Positions 41,288 through 51,327 are shown, numbered from the stretch's first letter. The stretch is DNA of 64,000 bases from Oscillospiraceae bacterium (GCA_015065615.1 SVPY01000003.1:62001-126000); one strand, 5' to 3'. Translations and numbers: made by a program. The notes: generated by a model not told the origin, from the sequence alone.

Positions 41288-41938
41288 ATGGAAATTAAAG
41301 GTAAAAAAATAAATTTTCTTGGCGATAGTATCACCGAAGGTGTTGGCACAAGCTGCAAAGAAAATATGTACGTGAATATAATCGCTGAAAAGTACGGCGC
41401 AATCTGCCGAAACTACGGTATAAGCGGCACTGAAATTTCAAGGCAGATAGGTATGCCCTATGAAAACTGTCAGGATTTCTGCAAAAGATATCAGGCTATG
41501 GACGGGGATGCGGATATAGTTGTGGTTTTCGGCGGTACCAACGATTACGGCCACGGCAATACCCCTTTAGGCGAAATGAGCGACCGCACGGTTTATACTT
41601 TTTACGGCGCCTGCCACACTCTTTTTGGGGGGCTTTTAAATAAATATCCCGAATCTCAGCTTATTGTGCTCACTCCCTTCCACCGCTTATACGAGGAGGA
41701 CCCCAGAGGCGAGCACGCAAGAGATTTTGATACCGCTCCTTTAAAGGTTTACAAGGATATTTTAAAGGAAGTAGCCGAATATTACTCCATTCCCGTTCTT
41801 GATATTTTTGCAAATAGCGGTGTTCAGCCTGCCGTGGATATTATGAGGGAAAAATATATGCCCGACGGCTTACATCCAAATGATAAGGGCAACGAGATAA
41901 TAGTAAGAATGCTTACAAAATTTATTGAGAATTTATAA
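41288..41938 (+). CDS. SGNH/GDSL hydrolase
   Basis: FLGDSITEGVG, GGTNDYG, DGLHPNDKG. Confidence 0.88.
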   Translation: MEIKGKKINFLGDSITEGVGTSCKENMYVNIIAEKYGAICRNYGISGTEISRQIGMPYENCQDFCKRYQAMDGDADIVVVFGGTNDYGHGNTPLGEMSDRTVYTFYGACHTLFGGLLNKYPESQLIVLTPFHRLYEEDPRGEHARDFDTAPLKVYKDILKEVAEYYSIPVLDIFANSGVQPAVDIMREKYMPDGLHPNDKGNEIIVRMLTKFIENL

Positions 41939-41956
41939 GAACTGTAATTAACAAGA

Positions 41957-41988
41957 GCCCGATAGACTTATAGCTGTCGGGCATTATT
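41957..41988 (+). terminator. Terminator hairpin
   Basis: GCCCGATAG..CTGTCGGGC; weak T tract. Confidence 0.55.
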
Positions 41989-42004
41989 ATTAGGAGGAAA
42001 TATT

Positions 42005-42589
42005 ATGGATTATGAAATTGTTTTCTTGCCGAAAGAGGAATGGAAAGGCACGGTTGTTCCCATAAGATATACTACCGAAGAATATTTTGATTTGGAAACG
42101 GTTACGCAGAGGGATTCTTTTAAGGTGGAAATGGTAAAAAAGAAATTTGAAACGCCTGTCACCCACACACCTGAGGAGTATGATTTCCCCGATTCTTTAT
42201 ATCAGCCTCATTGGGAAAATGCAGAAGCCTATGGTATAGTAACGGAAGAAGAGGGCGAAAAGAAGCTCCTTGCCTGCATTGAAATTTGTCCTGAGGGTTG
42301 GAGCAACCGCCTTATGGTAACGGAGTTGTGGGTTTCGGACCAACTTCACAGGCAGGGAATAGGTACCAAACTGATGGATTTAGCAAAGGAGAAGGCTAAG
42401 CTTAAGGGTAACAGAGCCATTATATTGGAAACTCAGTCCTGCAACGTACGTGCAATTGCTTTCTACTTGAGTCAGGGCTTTGAGCTTATCGGCTTTGACA
42501 GCTGTTGTTATACAAACCGAGATATAGAAAGGCACGAGATTCGCTTCGATTTCGGTTATTTCCTCGATAAAAGATCAGGCAGATGGTAA
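42005..42589 (+). CDS. GNAT family N-acetyltransferase
   Basis: VTELWVSDQLHRQGIGTKLMDLAKEKAKLKG; ETQSCNVRAIAFYLSQGFELIGF. Confidence 0.88.
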   Translation: MDYEIVFLPKEEWKGTVVPIRYTTEEYFDLETVTQRDSFKVEMVKKKFETPVTHTPEEYDFPDSLYQPHWENAEAYGIVTEEEGEKKLLACIEICPEGWSNRLMVTELWVSDQLHRQGIGTKLMDLAKEKAKLKGNRAIILETQSCNVRAIAFYLSQGFELIGFDSCCYTNRDIERHEIRFDFGYFLDKRSGRW

Positions 42590-42628
42590 TTAAGCCTATA
42601 AAACGCTTGTATGGTATAATCATAAATT

Positions 42629-42691
42629 AATCCGCTTTAGCATAATTATTACCACTAAGTTTTGGAAGGTAATTTATGAAGCGGATTTTTT
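42629..42691 (+). promoter_or_regulatory. Nested hairpin over the dacF-like start codon
   Basis: AATCCGCTT(42629-42637)/AAGCGGATT(42679-42687)+TTTT; inner ATTACC/GGTAAT; includes SD and ATG. Confidence 0.55.
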
Positions 42692-43896
42692 ATATTCTTT
42701 TTTCGTTTTTCTTTGCGTTTTTATTTTTTGTAAACCCACTTACCTCTATGGCGTCGGATGGGTATATCCCCGATGTTGAAGAAGCCGACAGCGCGGAAGT
42801 AAATGTGGAGGCTTCGGCGGCAGACGAGAATGCCGTGCTTACTTTAAATGCGCCCTCCTGCATATTAATGGAAAAAGGCGGCACCGTGCTTTTTGAAAAA
42901 AATCCCGATGAAAAAAGAGCCTGCGCCTCAATTACAAAGGTTATGACTTTGATTCTCACCTTTGAAGCAATCGAGCAGGGTAAATTTACCTATACCGATA
43001 TGCTCACTGCCTCGGCTCACGCCTCAAGTATGGGCGGCAGTGATATATGGCTTAAAGAGGGGGAGAGTATGAGTGTGGATGATTTAATTAAAGCTACGGT
43101 AGTTATGAGCGCCAACGACGCAGCGGTAGTGCTTGCGGAAGCCGTGGCAGGCAGTGAAGAGGCTTTCGTTAATATGATGAACGAAAAAGCAAAGCTTCTC
43201 GGTATGAATAATACCGTTTTCAAAAACTGCAACGGTCTTGACGAGGAGGGGCATCTTACCACCGCAAGAGACGTTGCAATAATGAGCTGTGAGCTTTTAA
43301 AGCATGAGAAAATTTTCGATTATACCTCCATCTGGATCGATTACGTCCGCGGCGGCGAGACTCAGCTTGTCAATACAAATAAGCTTATAAAGAGCTACAA
43401 GGGCATTACGGGGCTTAAAACGGGCACTACGGGCCAGGCTAAAAGTTGTATCACCGCTTCTGCCCAGCGGGATAATTTATCCCTCGTTGCCGTTGTGCTG
43501 GGGGCAGACAACACGGATTACCGCTTTAAGGATGCCGCGGCGCTTTTAAATTACGGCTTTGCAAATTATAAAATAAATTCTCCCGAAGTTCCCGTAATTG
43601 AAAACGTTCCCGTGCTTTCGGGTATGAAAAAAGATGTTCCCGTGAAAATCGTGGGAACACCTGAAATCTTAGTATCTAATAACGAGCAAAATGAAATTAA
43701 GTGTGATATTAAACTGAATGAAAATATTAAAGCGCCCATAAAAGAGGGGGATAAATTAGGCGACGTGGTTTATCTCTTGAATAACAAAGAAGTCTGCAGA
43801 CTGCCCGTTGAAGCGGCAGGCAGCGCGGAAGAAATAAGCTTCACGGCGGTATTTTGCAAGATAATGGAGGTGCTTTTTACACCGCAGCGGCAATAA
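42676..43896 (+). CDS. D-alanyl-D-alanine carboxypeptidase (DacF-like)
   Basis: SxxK CASITKVM; SAN VVMSANDAAV; KTGTTGQA. Confidence 0.92.
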   Translation: MKRIFYILFSFFFAFLFFVNPLTSMASDGYIPDVEEADSAEVNVEASAADENAVLTLNAPSCILMEKGGTVLFEKNPDEKRACASITKVMTLILTFEAIEQGKFTYTDMLTASAHASSMGGSDIWLKEGESMSVDDLIKATVVMSANDAAVVLAEAVAGSEEAFVNMMNEKAKLLGMNNTVFKNCNGLDEEGHLTTARDVAIMSCELLKHEKIFDYTSIWIDYVRGGETQLVNTNKLIKSYKGITGLKTGTTGQAKSCITASAQRDNLSLVAVVLGADNTDYRFKDAAALLNYGFANYKINSPEVPVIENVPVLSGMKKDVPVKIVGTPEILVSNNEQNEIKCDIKLNENIKAPIKEGDKLGDVVYLLNNKEVCRLPVEAAGSAEEISFTAVFCKIMEVLFTPQRQ

Positions 43897-44602
43897 GATA
43901 GAGAAATGCAAGATGCAAGGGGTAGAAGAGGTAAAAGGCGTATTTGTAAGCTTTTTTACCTCTTTTTCCGTTATATAAAAGAAGCAGGGGGATAACCGCC
44001 AGTGAAAACCAGGTATAAGGGAGATTTGGCATAAGATAAATATTGAAAATAACGAGGGCCAAAGAGAAAGAGAGAAGCTTTTTAAACTTATCTTTAAATA
44101 TAGCCGCAGAAAAAGGAAGTAAAATTCCCATAAGCCCATAGTCGGTTTTTACCGAAATCCCCGTTAAAGCTACGGAGTTTTTGCTGAATGCCTCAAAAAA
44201 TACCGAAAAGGAAAGGGCGAGAATGAATAAAAGAAAATAAGGGGCAGCTTTCTTTATTCCCTTCCCGTTATAAACTTCCTTCATTTTTAAGAAGGGGAAG
44301 ATGATTAAAAGGGAAAAGCTGAAAGTGAGAAGTATATTCAAATACACAGAGCGTATGCCGAAAGAAAAAAGCTCTTCTATTATATATACGCTCTGGCAGA
44401 AAGTTCCCATCAGAAAAATTTCAAGAAAATATTTAAGCTTATTCCTTGTATAGAATGCCCCTTCAGAAATAAGGTAAGCATATAAGGGCATGGCAAGGCG
44501 GCCTATATAGCGGAAAAGAAGAATATGGGGGAATAAAAGAAGCCCCATGTGGTCAATAAACATGGTTAAAGCCGCTATGAATTTAATCCTGTTGCCGTTC
44601 AA
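43877..44602 (-). CDS. TraX family protein
   Basis: KFIAALTMFIDHMGLLLFP..FRYIGRLAMPLYAYLISEGAFYTRN. Confidence 0.88.
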   Translation of the reverse strand: MNGNRIKFIAALTMFIDHMGLLLFPHILLFRYIGRLAMPLYAYLISEGAFYTRNKLKYFLEIFLMGTFCQSVYIIEELFSFGIRSVYLNILLTFSFSLLIIFPFLKMKEVYNGKGIKKAAPYFLLFILALSFSVFFEAFSKNSVALTGISVKTDYGLMGILLPFSAAIFKDKFKKLLSFSLALVIFNIYLMPNLPYTWFSLAVIPLLLLYNGKRGKKAYKYAFYLFYPLHLAFLYLIAAAV

Positions 44603-44815
44603 AATCGCACCTTCTTAAAGTTTATGTGCTTTAATATTAACATAACTGTGCCCATTTAACAAGAAAAAGCTTATCTTTAATAAAATTTAACTGTGTTTTA
44701 AAAAATAAATAGTAAAATTCGTCAGTTTTTTATTGCAATCTTCACATAATTATTGTAGAATAAGTACAAGAAAAGCTTCATAAAGTACAAAATAAAAAAT
44801 GAAAGGAAGATGTAT

Positions 44816-46156
44816 ATGTCTTTAAAGCTTGAATGCGGATACCTTTCAAACTTCATCCGAGATGATGAATACAGCGCTATTCAGAATAACGTTAATGCAG
44901 CTCACGAGCTTCTTGCTTCACGCAAAGGCCCCGGTAACGATTTCTTAGGTTGGATAAACCTCCCTACAGATTACGATAAAGAGGAATTTGCAAGAATTAA
45001 GGATGCAGCTGAGAGAATCAAGAAAAATACCGACGTATTTATCGTTATCGGTATAGGCGGTTCCTATCTTGGCGCAAGAGCAGCTATCGAATTTTTAAAG
45101 TCCGAAAATTACAACGCTCTTAAGAAGGATACACCTCAGATTTATTTCACAGGTAACAGCATCAGTTCAACTGCACTTGCTGAGCTTGTTGAGCTTTGCG
45201 AAGGCAAGGATATCAGCATCAATATGATCTCCAAGTCAGGTACTACCACAGAGCCCGCTATCGCCTTCCGTGTATTCAGAGATATTATAGAGAAAAAGTA
45301 CGGTAAGGAAGAAGCTAAAAAGCGTATTTTCTGCACAACAGATAAGGCAAAGGGTACTTTAAAGCACTTGGCAGACGAAGAAGGCTACGAGACATTCGTA
45401 GTTCCCGATGACGTTGGCGGCAGATTCAGCGTTTTAACAGCTGTTGGTTTACTTCCCATTGCCGTTGCAGGCGCTGATATCGATGCTCTTATGGCAGGCG
45501 CAAAGAAGGGTCAGGAAATGTATGACTGCCCCGATATCGAGAAGAACGATTGCTATAAGTACGCAGCTATCAGAAACATCCTCTATTCCAAGGGCAAAAC
45601 AATGGAGATAAGCGTTTCCTACGAGCCCTGCTACACAATGATGAACGAGTGGTGGAAGCAGCTTTACGGTGAATCCGAAGGTAAGGACCAGAGAGGTTTA
45701 TTCCCTGCATCCGTTATTTTCTCCACAGACCTTCATTCTTTGGGTCAGTATATTCAGGACGGCAGACGCCAGATGTTCGAAACAGTAGTTCTTTTCGAAA
45801 AGCCCAAGCGTGAGGTTATTATCGGTAACGACCCCACCGACGTAGACGGCCTTAACTTCCTTGAAGGCAAGAGCATGGCTTACGTTAACCGCAAGGCATT
45901 TGAGGGTACTGTTTTAGCTCATAACGACGGCGGTGTTCCCAACGTTGTTATCAACTGCGCCGATTTCTCCGAGGAGACTTTAGGTCAGCTTATTTACTTC
46001 TTCGAAAAAGCTTGCGCAATTTCCGGCTATATGTTAGGTGTTAACCCCTTCAACCAGCCCGGTGTTGAGAGCTACAAGAAGAATATGTTTGCACTTTTAG
46101 GCAAACCCGGCTACGAGGGCGAAAAGGCAGCTCTTGAAGCAAGACTTTCAAAATAA
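44816..46156 (+). CDS. pgi: Glucose-6-phosphate isomerase
   Basis: [52 protein letters not shown]. Confidence 0.95.
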   Translation: MSLKLECGYLSNFIRDDEYSAIQNNVNAAHELLASRKGPGNDFLGWINLPTDYDKEEFARIKDAAERIKKNTDVFIVIGIGGSYLGARAAIEFLKSENYNALKKDTPQIYFTGNSISSTALAELVELCEGKDISINMISKSGTTTEPAIAFRVFRDIIEKKYGKEEAKKRIFCTTDKAKGTLKHLADEEGYETFVVPDDVGGRFSVLTAVGLLPIAVAGADIDALMAGAKKGQEMYDCPDIEKNDCYKYAAIRNILYSKGKTMEISVSYEPCYTMMNEWWKQLYGESEGKDQRGLFPASVIFSTDLHSLGQYIQDGRRQMFETVVLFEKPKREVIIGNDPTDVDGLNFLEGKSMAYVNRKAFEGTVLAHNDGGVPNVVINCADFSEETLGQLIYFFEKACAISGYMLGVNPFNQPGVESYKKNMFALLGKPGYEGEKAALEARLSK

Positions 46157-46211
46157 AAGGTTTTTATTACCGAAAAGGTAAATCCAATAAATAATCAGGA
46201 GGAGCAATATT

Positions 46212-46625
46212 ATGATTACTCTTTTAACAGGTAAAAAAGGTTCAGGCAAAACAAAAAGACTTATTGAGGCTACAAACGCAGCCGTAGCAACATCTAAGGG
46301 CAACGTTGTTGTTATCGCTAAGGGTTCAAGCCTTACATACGACATCACATCTCAGGCTCGTCTTATCAACATCGAGAATTACGGTATCGCAGGTGTTGAA
46401 GCTATGACAGGTTTCGTAAAGGGCATTTGTGCAGGTAACTACGACGTTACAGATATTCTTATCGATTCCACACTTAAGATTATCGGCACAGATTTACTGG
46501 CTCTTGAAGCTATGGTTCAGACTCTTGAAGTTTTAGCTGAAAAGTCTAACGTAAAGATCGTTCTTTCCGTTTCCGCTGCTGACGACGATGTCCCCGCTGC
46601 TATCGCTCAGTATATCGCTAAATAA
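46212..46625 (+). CDS. P-loop-containing protein of unknown function
   Basis: Walker A-like GKKGSGKT at N-terminus; SD aggagg. Confidence 0.65.
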   Translation: MITLLTGKKGSGKTKRLIEATNAAVATSKGNVVVIAKGSSLTYDITSQARLINIENYGIAGVEAMTGFVKGICAGNYDVTDILIDSTLKIIGTDLLALEAMVQTLEVLAEKSNVKIVLSVSAADDDVPAAIAQYIAK

Positions 46626-46637
46626 TTTGCTTAATTT

Positions 46638-46666
46638 CAGCCGGCTTAAAAGTCGGCTGATTTTTT
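46638..46666 (+). terminator. Rho-independent terminator
   Basis: CAGCCGgcttaaaagtCGGCTGATTTTTT. Confidence 0.8.
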
Positions 46667-46770
46667 GTGTAAAAATTTAAAATTCTGCTTTAAATTATTT
46701 TTTATTTATGGTATAATACTTTTTGCGCCGATTGTTAATGGAAAAATTTCGCTTAAAACCGAATAAAACC

Positions 46771-46799
46771 TTGACAAATCGGGCTAAAGTTATTATAAT
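46771..46799 (+). promoter_or_regulatory. Consensus sigma-70 promoter
   Basis: TTGACA-N17-TATAAT. Confidence 0.85.
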
Positions 46800-46858
46800 T
46801 AATCAGTACGGTATTAAACCGAATGTTGCGGTTTGGTTTTAGAAGTGAGGTTTTTGTT

Positions 46859-47356
46859 ATGCGTCTGGATTTAAAGAAGTTCTTTTTCGGCGATGACGTG
46901 ATGCAGGATATTGACTACAGCTTCAATATGAGCGAAACTGAGTGGGATGGCTTCAGACCTTTCGTAAGTGACGTGCTCGTAAAAGGAAAAATATGGTCCT
47001 TCGCAGGCTCTGCTATGCTTGAGTGTACTTTGGATTATGATTTTTCAATGCCGTGTAGCAGATGTGCGGAAGAAACTTTAAAGCACTTCACCTTAAAGGT
47101 AAATCACAACCTTGTAAGGGAAGTAAGCGACGAGGATAATGATTCCTATATAGTTGTTGAGAACGAAAGCATTGATCTGGATGAGCTTTTCTATTCAGAT
47201 ATCGTGCTTGAGATCCCGATAAGCTACGTCTGTAAGGAGGATTGTAAAGGTCTTTGCCCTCAGTGCGGTAAAAATCTTAACAAAGGTTCCTGTGATTGCA
47301 AAACAAATCAGATAGATCCTCGCCTTGAGGTTCTAAAAAAGCTGATAGATAACTAA
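46859..47356 (+). CDS. DUF177/YceD family protein
   Basis: CSRCAEETLKHFTLKVNHNLV; CKGLCPQCGKNLNKGSCDC; directly precedes rpmF. Confidence 0.9.
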   Translation: MRLDLKKFFFGDDVMQDIDYSFNMSETEWDGFRPFVSDVLVKGKIWSFAGSAMLECTLDYDFSMPCSRCAEETLKHFTLKVNHNLVREVSDEDNDSYIVVENESIDLDELFYSDIVLEIPISYVCKEDCKGLCPQCGKNLNKGSCDCKTNQIDPRLEVLKKLIDN

Positions 47357-47381
47357 AAAGGATAAGAGGAGGTGCTAAGCC

Positions 47382-47564
47382 ATGGCAGTACCTAAGGCTA
47401 AAGTATCAAGTGCAAGACAAAACAAGAGACGTTCCAACGTTTGGAAATTGAGTGCTCCTGCTCTCATGAAGTGCCCTCAGTGTGGAGAATACAAGACACC
47501 TCACAGAGTTTGCGGCAGTTGCGGTTATTACAACGGCAAGCAGGTTGTTAATAAGGAAGCATAA
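47382..47564 (+). CDS. rpmF: 50S ribosomal protein L32
   Basis: MAVPKAKVSSARQNKRRSNVWKL; CPQCGEYKTPHRVCGSCGYYNGKQV. Confidence 0.97.
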   Translation: MAVPKAKVSSARQNKRRSNVWKLSAPALMKCPQCGEYKTPHRVCGSCGYYNGKQVVNKEA

Positions 47565-47579
47565 TTTTGTTCTGCATGA

Positions 47580-47613
47580 TAGAGAAGGGGTTTCCTCTTC
47601 TCTATTTTTTTTG
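47580..47613 (+). terminator. Terminator hairpin
   Basis: ATAGAGAAG..CTTCTCTATTTTTTTT. Confidence 0.75.
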
Positions 47614-47661
47614 AAATTCCCCTTAAAGGGTGTATATAAATAAAAAAGGAAGGAAATAAAA

Positions 47662-48972
47662 ATGGCAGTAAGAATCGACAGCGTACAGAAAGGCAGCCGC
47701 GCCGAGGCTCTGGGAATTGAAAGCGGTGATATTTTGGTATCCATTAACGGTCACGAAATAAACGACGGTCTTGACTACCGTTTTTATGAAACAGAAAGCC
47801 AGCTTGATTTAATGATGCTTGATGAAAACGGCAAAGAGCATCAGTTCAAAATAAGAAAAGGCACCTACGAGCCTATAGGCTTTGAATTTAATTCATACCT
47901 TATTGATGAACAGCGCTCCTGCAGGAATAAATGTATTTTCTGCTTTATTGACCAGCTGCCAAAGGGTATGCGCGAAACTTTATATTTTAAAGATGACGAC
48001 AGCCGCTTAAGCTTCCTTTTCGGCAACTATATAACTTTAACGAATATTGATGAAAAAGAAATTGAGAGAATTATCTCAATGCATATAAGCCCCATAAACA
48101 TCTCCGTTCATACCATGAATCCCGCTCTTCGCTGCAGGATGATGAACAACCGCTTTGCAGGGGAGAAGCTTGAGTATATAAAAATGCTTACAGAGGGCGG
48201 TATAAAAATAAACTGCCAGCTGGTGCTTTGCCCGGGCTTTAACGACGGCGACGAGTTAAAATTCACTTTGGAGGAATTAAGTAAACTCGGCGAAAATCTG
48301 CAGAGCGTTGCCTGCGTGCCCGTAGGATTAACCAAATACCGCGAAGGTCTTGAAAAATTGGAACCCTTTAACGAGAAGAGTGCAGGGGCAGTTATTGATA
48401 TTATCGAAGCTTTCGGCGAAAAGATGCTTAAAGAAAGAAACAGCCGCGTCTGCTATCCTTCCGATGAATTCTACCTTATTGCAGAAAGAGAGCTTCCGCC
48501 TTATGAATTCTACGAGGATTTCCCCCAGATAGAAAACGGTGTGGGTATGTTCAGGGATTTAGAGGATGAATTCTTATTTGCCCTTGAAGATTATCTTGAT
48601 GAATGTAAAGAGGCTTCCGGTAAATTAACCATAGCTACAGGCGAAGGAATTTACCCCCTTTTAAATATGCTTCTTGACGAACTGAGAAATAAATGCGATA
48701 ATTTATGTATAGAGCTTGTGCCCATAAAGAATAATTTCTTTGGCGGTAACGTTAACGTAACCGGGCTTTTAACTGGGCAGGATATAATAGCACAGCTTAA
48801 AGGCAGAGATTTGGGCGAAAGATTACTGCTTTCCGAATGTATGTTAAAAGCAGACGAGGATATTTTCCTTGACGATATAAAACTTGAAGAAGTTGCCGAG
48901 GCGCTTAACGTGAAAGTTAAAAAGTGCAAAAACGGCGGCGAAAATCTGATTAAAACTATTCTTGATATTTAG
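47662..48972 (+). CDS. DUF512 family protein (PDZ plus radical-SAM-like)
   Basis: N-terminal PDZ-like; CRNKCIFCFIDQLPKGMRETLYFKDDDSRLSFLFGNYITLTN; genomic link to der. Confidence 0.9.
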   Translation: MAVRIDSVQKGSRAEALGIESGDILVSINGHEINDGLDYRFYETESQLDLMMLDENGKEHQFKIRKGTYEPIGFEFNSYLIDEQRSCRNKCIFCFIDQLPKGMRETLYFKDDDSRLSFLFGNYITLTNIDEKEIERIISMHISPINISVHTMNPALRCRMMNNRFAGEKLEYIKMLTEGGIKINCQLVLCPGFNDGDELKFTLEELSKLGENLQSVACVPVGLTKYREGLEKLEPFNEKSAGAVIDIIEAFGEKMLKERNSRVCYPSDEFYLIAERELPPYEFYEDFPQIENGVGMFRDLEDEFLFALEDYLDECKEASGKLTIATGEGIYPLLNMLLDELRNKCDNLCIELVPIKNNFFGGNVNVTGLLTGQDIIAQLKGRDLGERLLLSECMLKADEDIFLDDIKLEEVAEALNVKVKKCKNGGENLIKTILDI

Positions 48973-48985
48973 AGTATATTATAAA

Positions 48986-49011
48986 AAGGAGAGCCTTTGC
49001 GAGGGCAAGGG
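48986..49011 (+). promoter_or_regulatory. Hairpin-split RBS of der
   Basis: AAGGAG-ag-CCTTTGC-GAGG-GCAAGGG, 12 nt, ATG 49024. Confidence 0.5.
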
Positions 49012-49023
49012 CAGGTAAAAGGA

Positions 49024-50352
49024 ATGAGCAAACCTATTGTAGCTGTTGTGGGCAGACCTAACGTAGGTAAATCCACACTTTTCAATAAGCTTATAGGCCA
49101 GCGCCTTTCTATCGTGGAGGATACTCCCGGTGTAACCAGAGACCGTATTTTCGGTGACTGCGAATGGCAGCAGCGAAAATTCACTTTAGTGGATACAGGC
49201 GGTATCGAGCCTAAAAGTAACGACGTTATTTTATCTCAGATGCGAAATCAGGCACAGCTAGCCATAGACTCAGCGGACGTTATCATAATGGTAACGGATA
49301 TAAGAACCGGTGTTGTAGCTACCGATATGGAAGTTGCAAGTATGCTTTTAAAGAGCCGTGTTCCCGTAATTTTATGCGTAAATAAGTGCGACAGCATCGG
49401 TGAGCCTCCCGTGGAATTCTACGAGTTCTATAATCTGGGTTTAGGCGACCCCGTAGCGGTTTCCTCCGTACACGGTCACGGTACAGGCGATTTGCTTGAA
49501 AGGGTTTTGGAGTACCTTCCCGAAGATAATGAGGAGGAAGAGGATACGGAAAACATCAAGGTTGCTATTATCGGTAAGCCTAACGTAGGTAAATCCTCCC
49601 TTGTTAATAAGGTTTGCGGCGAGCAGAGATGTATTGTTTCCGATATTGCCGGTACCACAAGAGACGCTATTGAGATAACCGTTGAAAATAAACACGGTAC
49701 CTTCACTTTTATTGATACCGCAGGTCTGAGAAGAAAGAACAAGGTAGAAGATAATATTGAAAAGTACAGCAATATCCGCGCTGAAATGGCTGTTGATAAG
49801 GCTGACGTATGCGTAATTATGATAGATGCTACGGTTGGCTTTACTGAGCAGGACAGCAAAGTGGCGGGCATAGCTCACGAAGCGGGCAAAGCTTGTATCG
49901 TAGCTGTAAATAAGTGGGATGCCGTTGAAAAGAACGATAAAACAATGCAGGAAATGCGCGAGAAGCTCGAAAAAGATTTCTCCTTTATGTCCTACGCTCC
50001 CATTATATTTATCTCCGCACAGACAGGTCAGCGCCTTGACCAGCTTTTTGAGACTATAAAAACCGTAGCAAACAATAACTCCATGAGAATCAGCACAGGC
50101 GTTCTGAATGATATTTTAGCTCAGGCTGTTGCAAGAGTTCAGCCTCCTACGGATAAGGGCAAGAGACTTAAAATTTACTATATGACTCAGGCTTCCACAA
50201 AGCCCCCGGCATTCGTATGCTTTGTAAACTCAAAGGAGCTTTTCCATTTCTCTTACCAGCGTTATTTGGAGAACAGAATAAGAGAAGTATTCGGTTTGGT
50301 AGGTACCCCCGTTCACTTTATTATCAGGGAGAAAAATCAGGATAACCCGTAA
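49024..50352 (+). CDS. der: Ribosome biogenesis GTPase Der
   Basis: Two G domains: GRPNVGKSTLFNKLIGQR and GKPNVGKSSLVNKVCGEQR; MSKPIVAVVG start (upstream in-frame TTG at 48997 also possible). Confidence 0.96.
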   Translation: MSKPIVAVVGRPNVGKSTLFNKLIGQRLSIVEDTPGVTRDRIFGDCEWQQRKFTLVDTGGIEPKSNDVILSQMRNQAQLAIDSADVIIMVTDIRTGVVATDMEVASMLLKSRVPVILCVNKCDSIGEPPVEFYEFYNLGLGDPVAVSSVHGHGTGDLLERVLEYLPEDNEEEEDTENIKVAIIGKPNVGKSSLVNKVCGEQRCIVSDIAGTTRDAIEITVENKHGTFTFIDTAGLRRKNKVEDNIEKYSNIRAEMAVDKADVCVIMIDATVGFTEQDSKVAGIAHEAGKACIVAVNKWDAVEKNDKTMQEMREKLEKDFSFMSYAPIIFISAQTGQRLDQLFETIKTVANNNSMRISTGVLNDILAQAVARVQPPTDKGKRLKIYYMTQASTKPPAFVCFVNSKELFHFSYQRYLENRIREVFGLVGTPVHFIIREKNQDNP

Positions 50353-50365
50353 GTTTATCTTTTTT

Positions 50366-50390
50366 GGGAGAGTCCTTGCGAGGGCAAGGA
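50366..50390 (+). promoter_or_regulatory. Hairpin-split RBS of plsY
   Basis: GGGAG-ag-TCCTTGC-GAGG-GCAAGGA, 12 nt, ATG 50403; no SD near ATG. Confidence 0.55.
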
Positions 50391-50402
50391 TAAGAAAAAA
50401 AT

Positions 50403-51107
50403 ATGACATTCTTTTTGAATTCGGTTTTACCGGTAATTTTACTTACAGTCGTGCCTTATTTACTGGGCAGTATAAGCTTTTCGATTATCTTTTCCAAGCT
50501 TTTCGGTAAAGGTGATATAAGAAATTACGGCAGCGGCAATGCAGGCGCCACAAACGTTTTAAGGTCTGTGGGCGCTTTACCTGCGGCTTTAACCTTCCTT
50601 TTCGACTTTTTAAAATGCGCGTTTTCCGTTTATTTGGGCTATATGGCGGCGCACCATTTCTGTGTGATGAATAACTGGGATATTATTATGAGCGAGTGCG
50701 GCAAGTATATTGCAGGTTTTATCTGCATGGTTGGTCATATGCACCCCATATTCTTCGGCTTCAAGGGCGGTAAAGGCGTTACTACCTTGGCTGCAATGGC
50801 TATACTTATCGATATTCGTACAGCCGCAATTTTACTTGCAATATTTATTATTATAGTTGTAACTACCAAATACGTATCACTGGGCTCCTGCGTGGTTTCC
50901 GCGCTTTTCCCCGTTATGACTTTCGTTATTTCCTATTTCTTCGGCTCACTTCAGAGCGGTAGCGATATCACACCTACCTATCTTATTACGGTTACTTTGG
51001 CTGCCGCAGCCATAGGCGGAATTATAGTTTACAAGCACCGCGCCAACATTAAAAGGCTTATAAACGGTACGGAATCAAAATTCTCCGTAGCAAAAAAGGA
51101 TAAGTAA
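50403..51107 (+). CDS. plsY: Glycerol-3-phosphate acyltransferase PlsY
   Basis: GSISFSIIFSKLFGKGDIRNYGSGNAGATNVLRSVG; GFKGGKGVTT. Confidence 0.95.
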   Translation: MTFFLNSVLPVILLTVVPYLLGSISFSIIFSKLFGKGDIRNYGSGNAGATNVLRSVGALPAALTFLFDFLKCAFSVYLGYMAAHHFCVMNNWDIIMSECGKYIAGFICMVGHMHPIFFGFKGGKGVTTLAAMAILIDIRTAAILLAIFIIIVVTTKYVSLGSCVVSALFPVMTFVISYFFGSLQSGSDITPTYLITVTLAAAAIGGIIVYKHRANIKRLINGTESKFSVAKKDK

Positions 51108-51127
51108 AATTTAAAATTAAATTTCCT

Positions 51128-51162
51128 GCACGGAAATAAAAGCAATATTTCCGTGCTTTTTT
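51128..51162 (+). terminator. Rho-independent terminator
   Basis: GCACGGAAATA-aaagcaa-TATTTCCGTGCTTTTTT. Confidence 0.88.
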
Positions 51163-51327
51163 GCGTTTTTAAGTGCTATAAGAATTTAATTATGTTGACT
51201 TTTCTTTTATCTTGTATTATGATAAATGCGGTAAATAATATATTTACAAAAGTTAGATTTTTTCTTTAGTTTTAATATAGATTTCTATTTACATTCTGCT
51301 TACGGCAGATGAAAGGTTTGTGACAAA

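Noticed and set aside
43877-44602. TraX as evidence of a conjugative element
   Set aside because: TraX-family proteins are common stand-alone chromosomal genes in Clostridia; no relaxase, T4SS or integrase nearby.
48997-49023. TTG start for der (MRGQGQVKG extension)
   Set aside because: The same TTGCGAGGGCAA string recurs before plsY, where it hits a stop after five codons, and it covaries as a hairpin; ATG 49024 fits the usual Der N-terminus. Not fully excluded.
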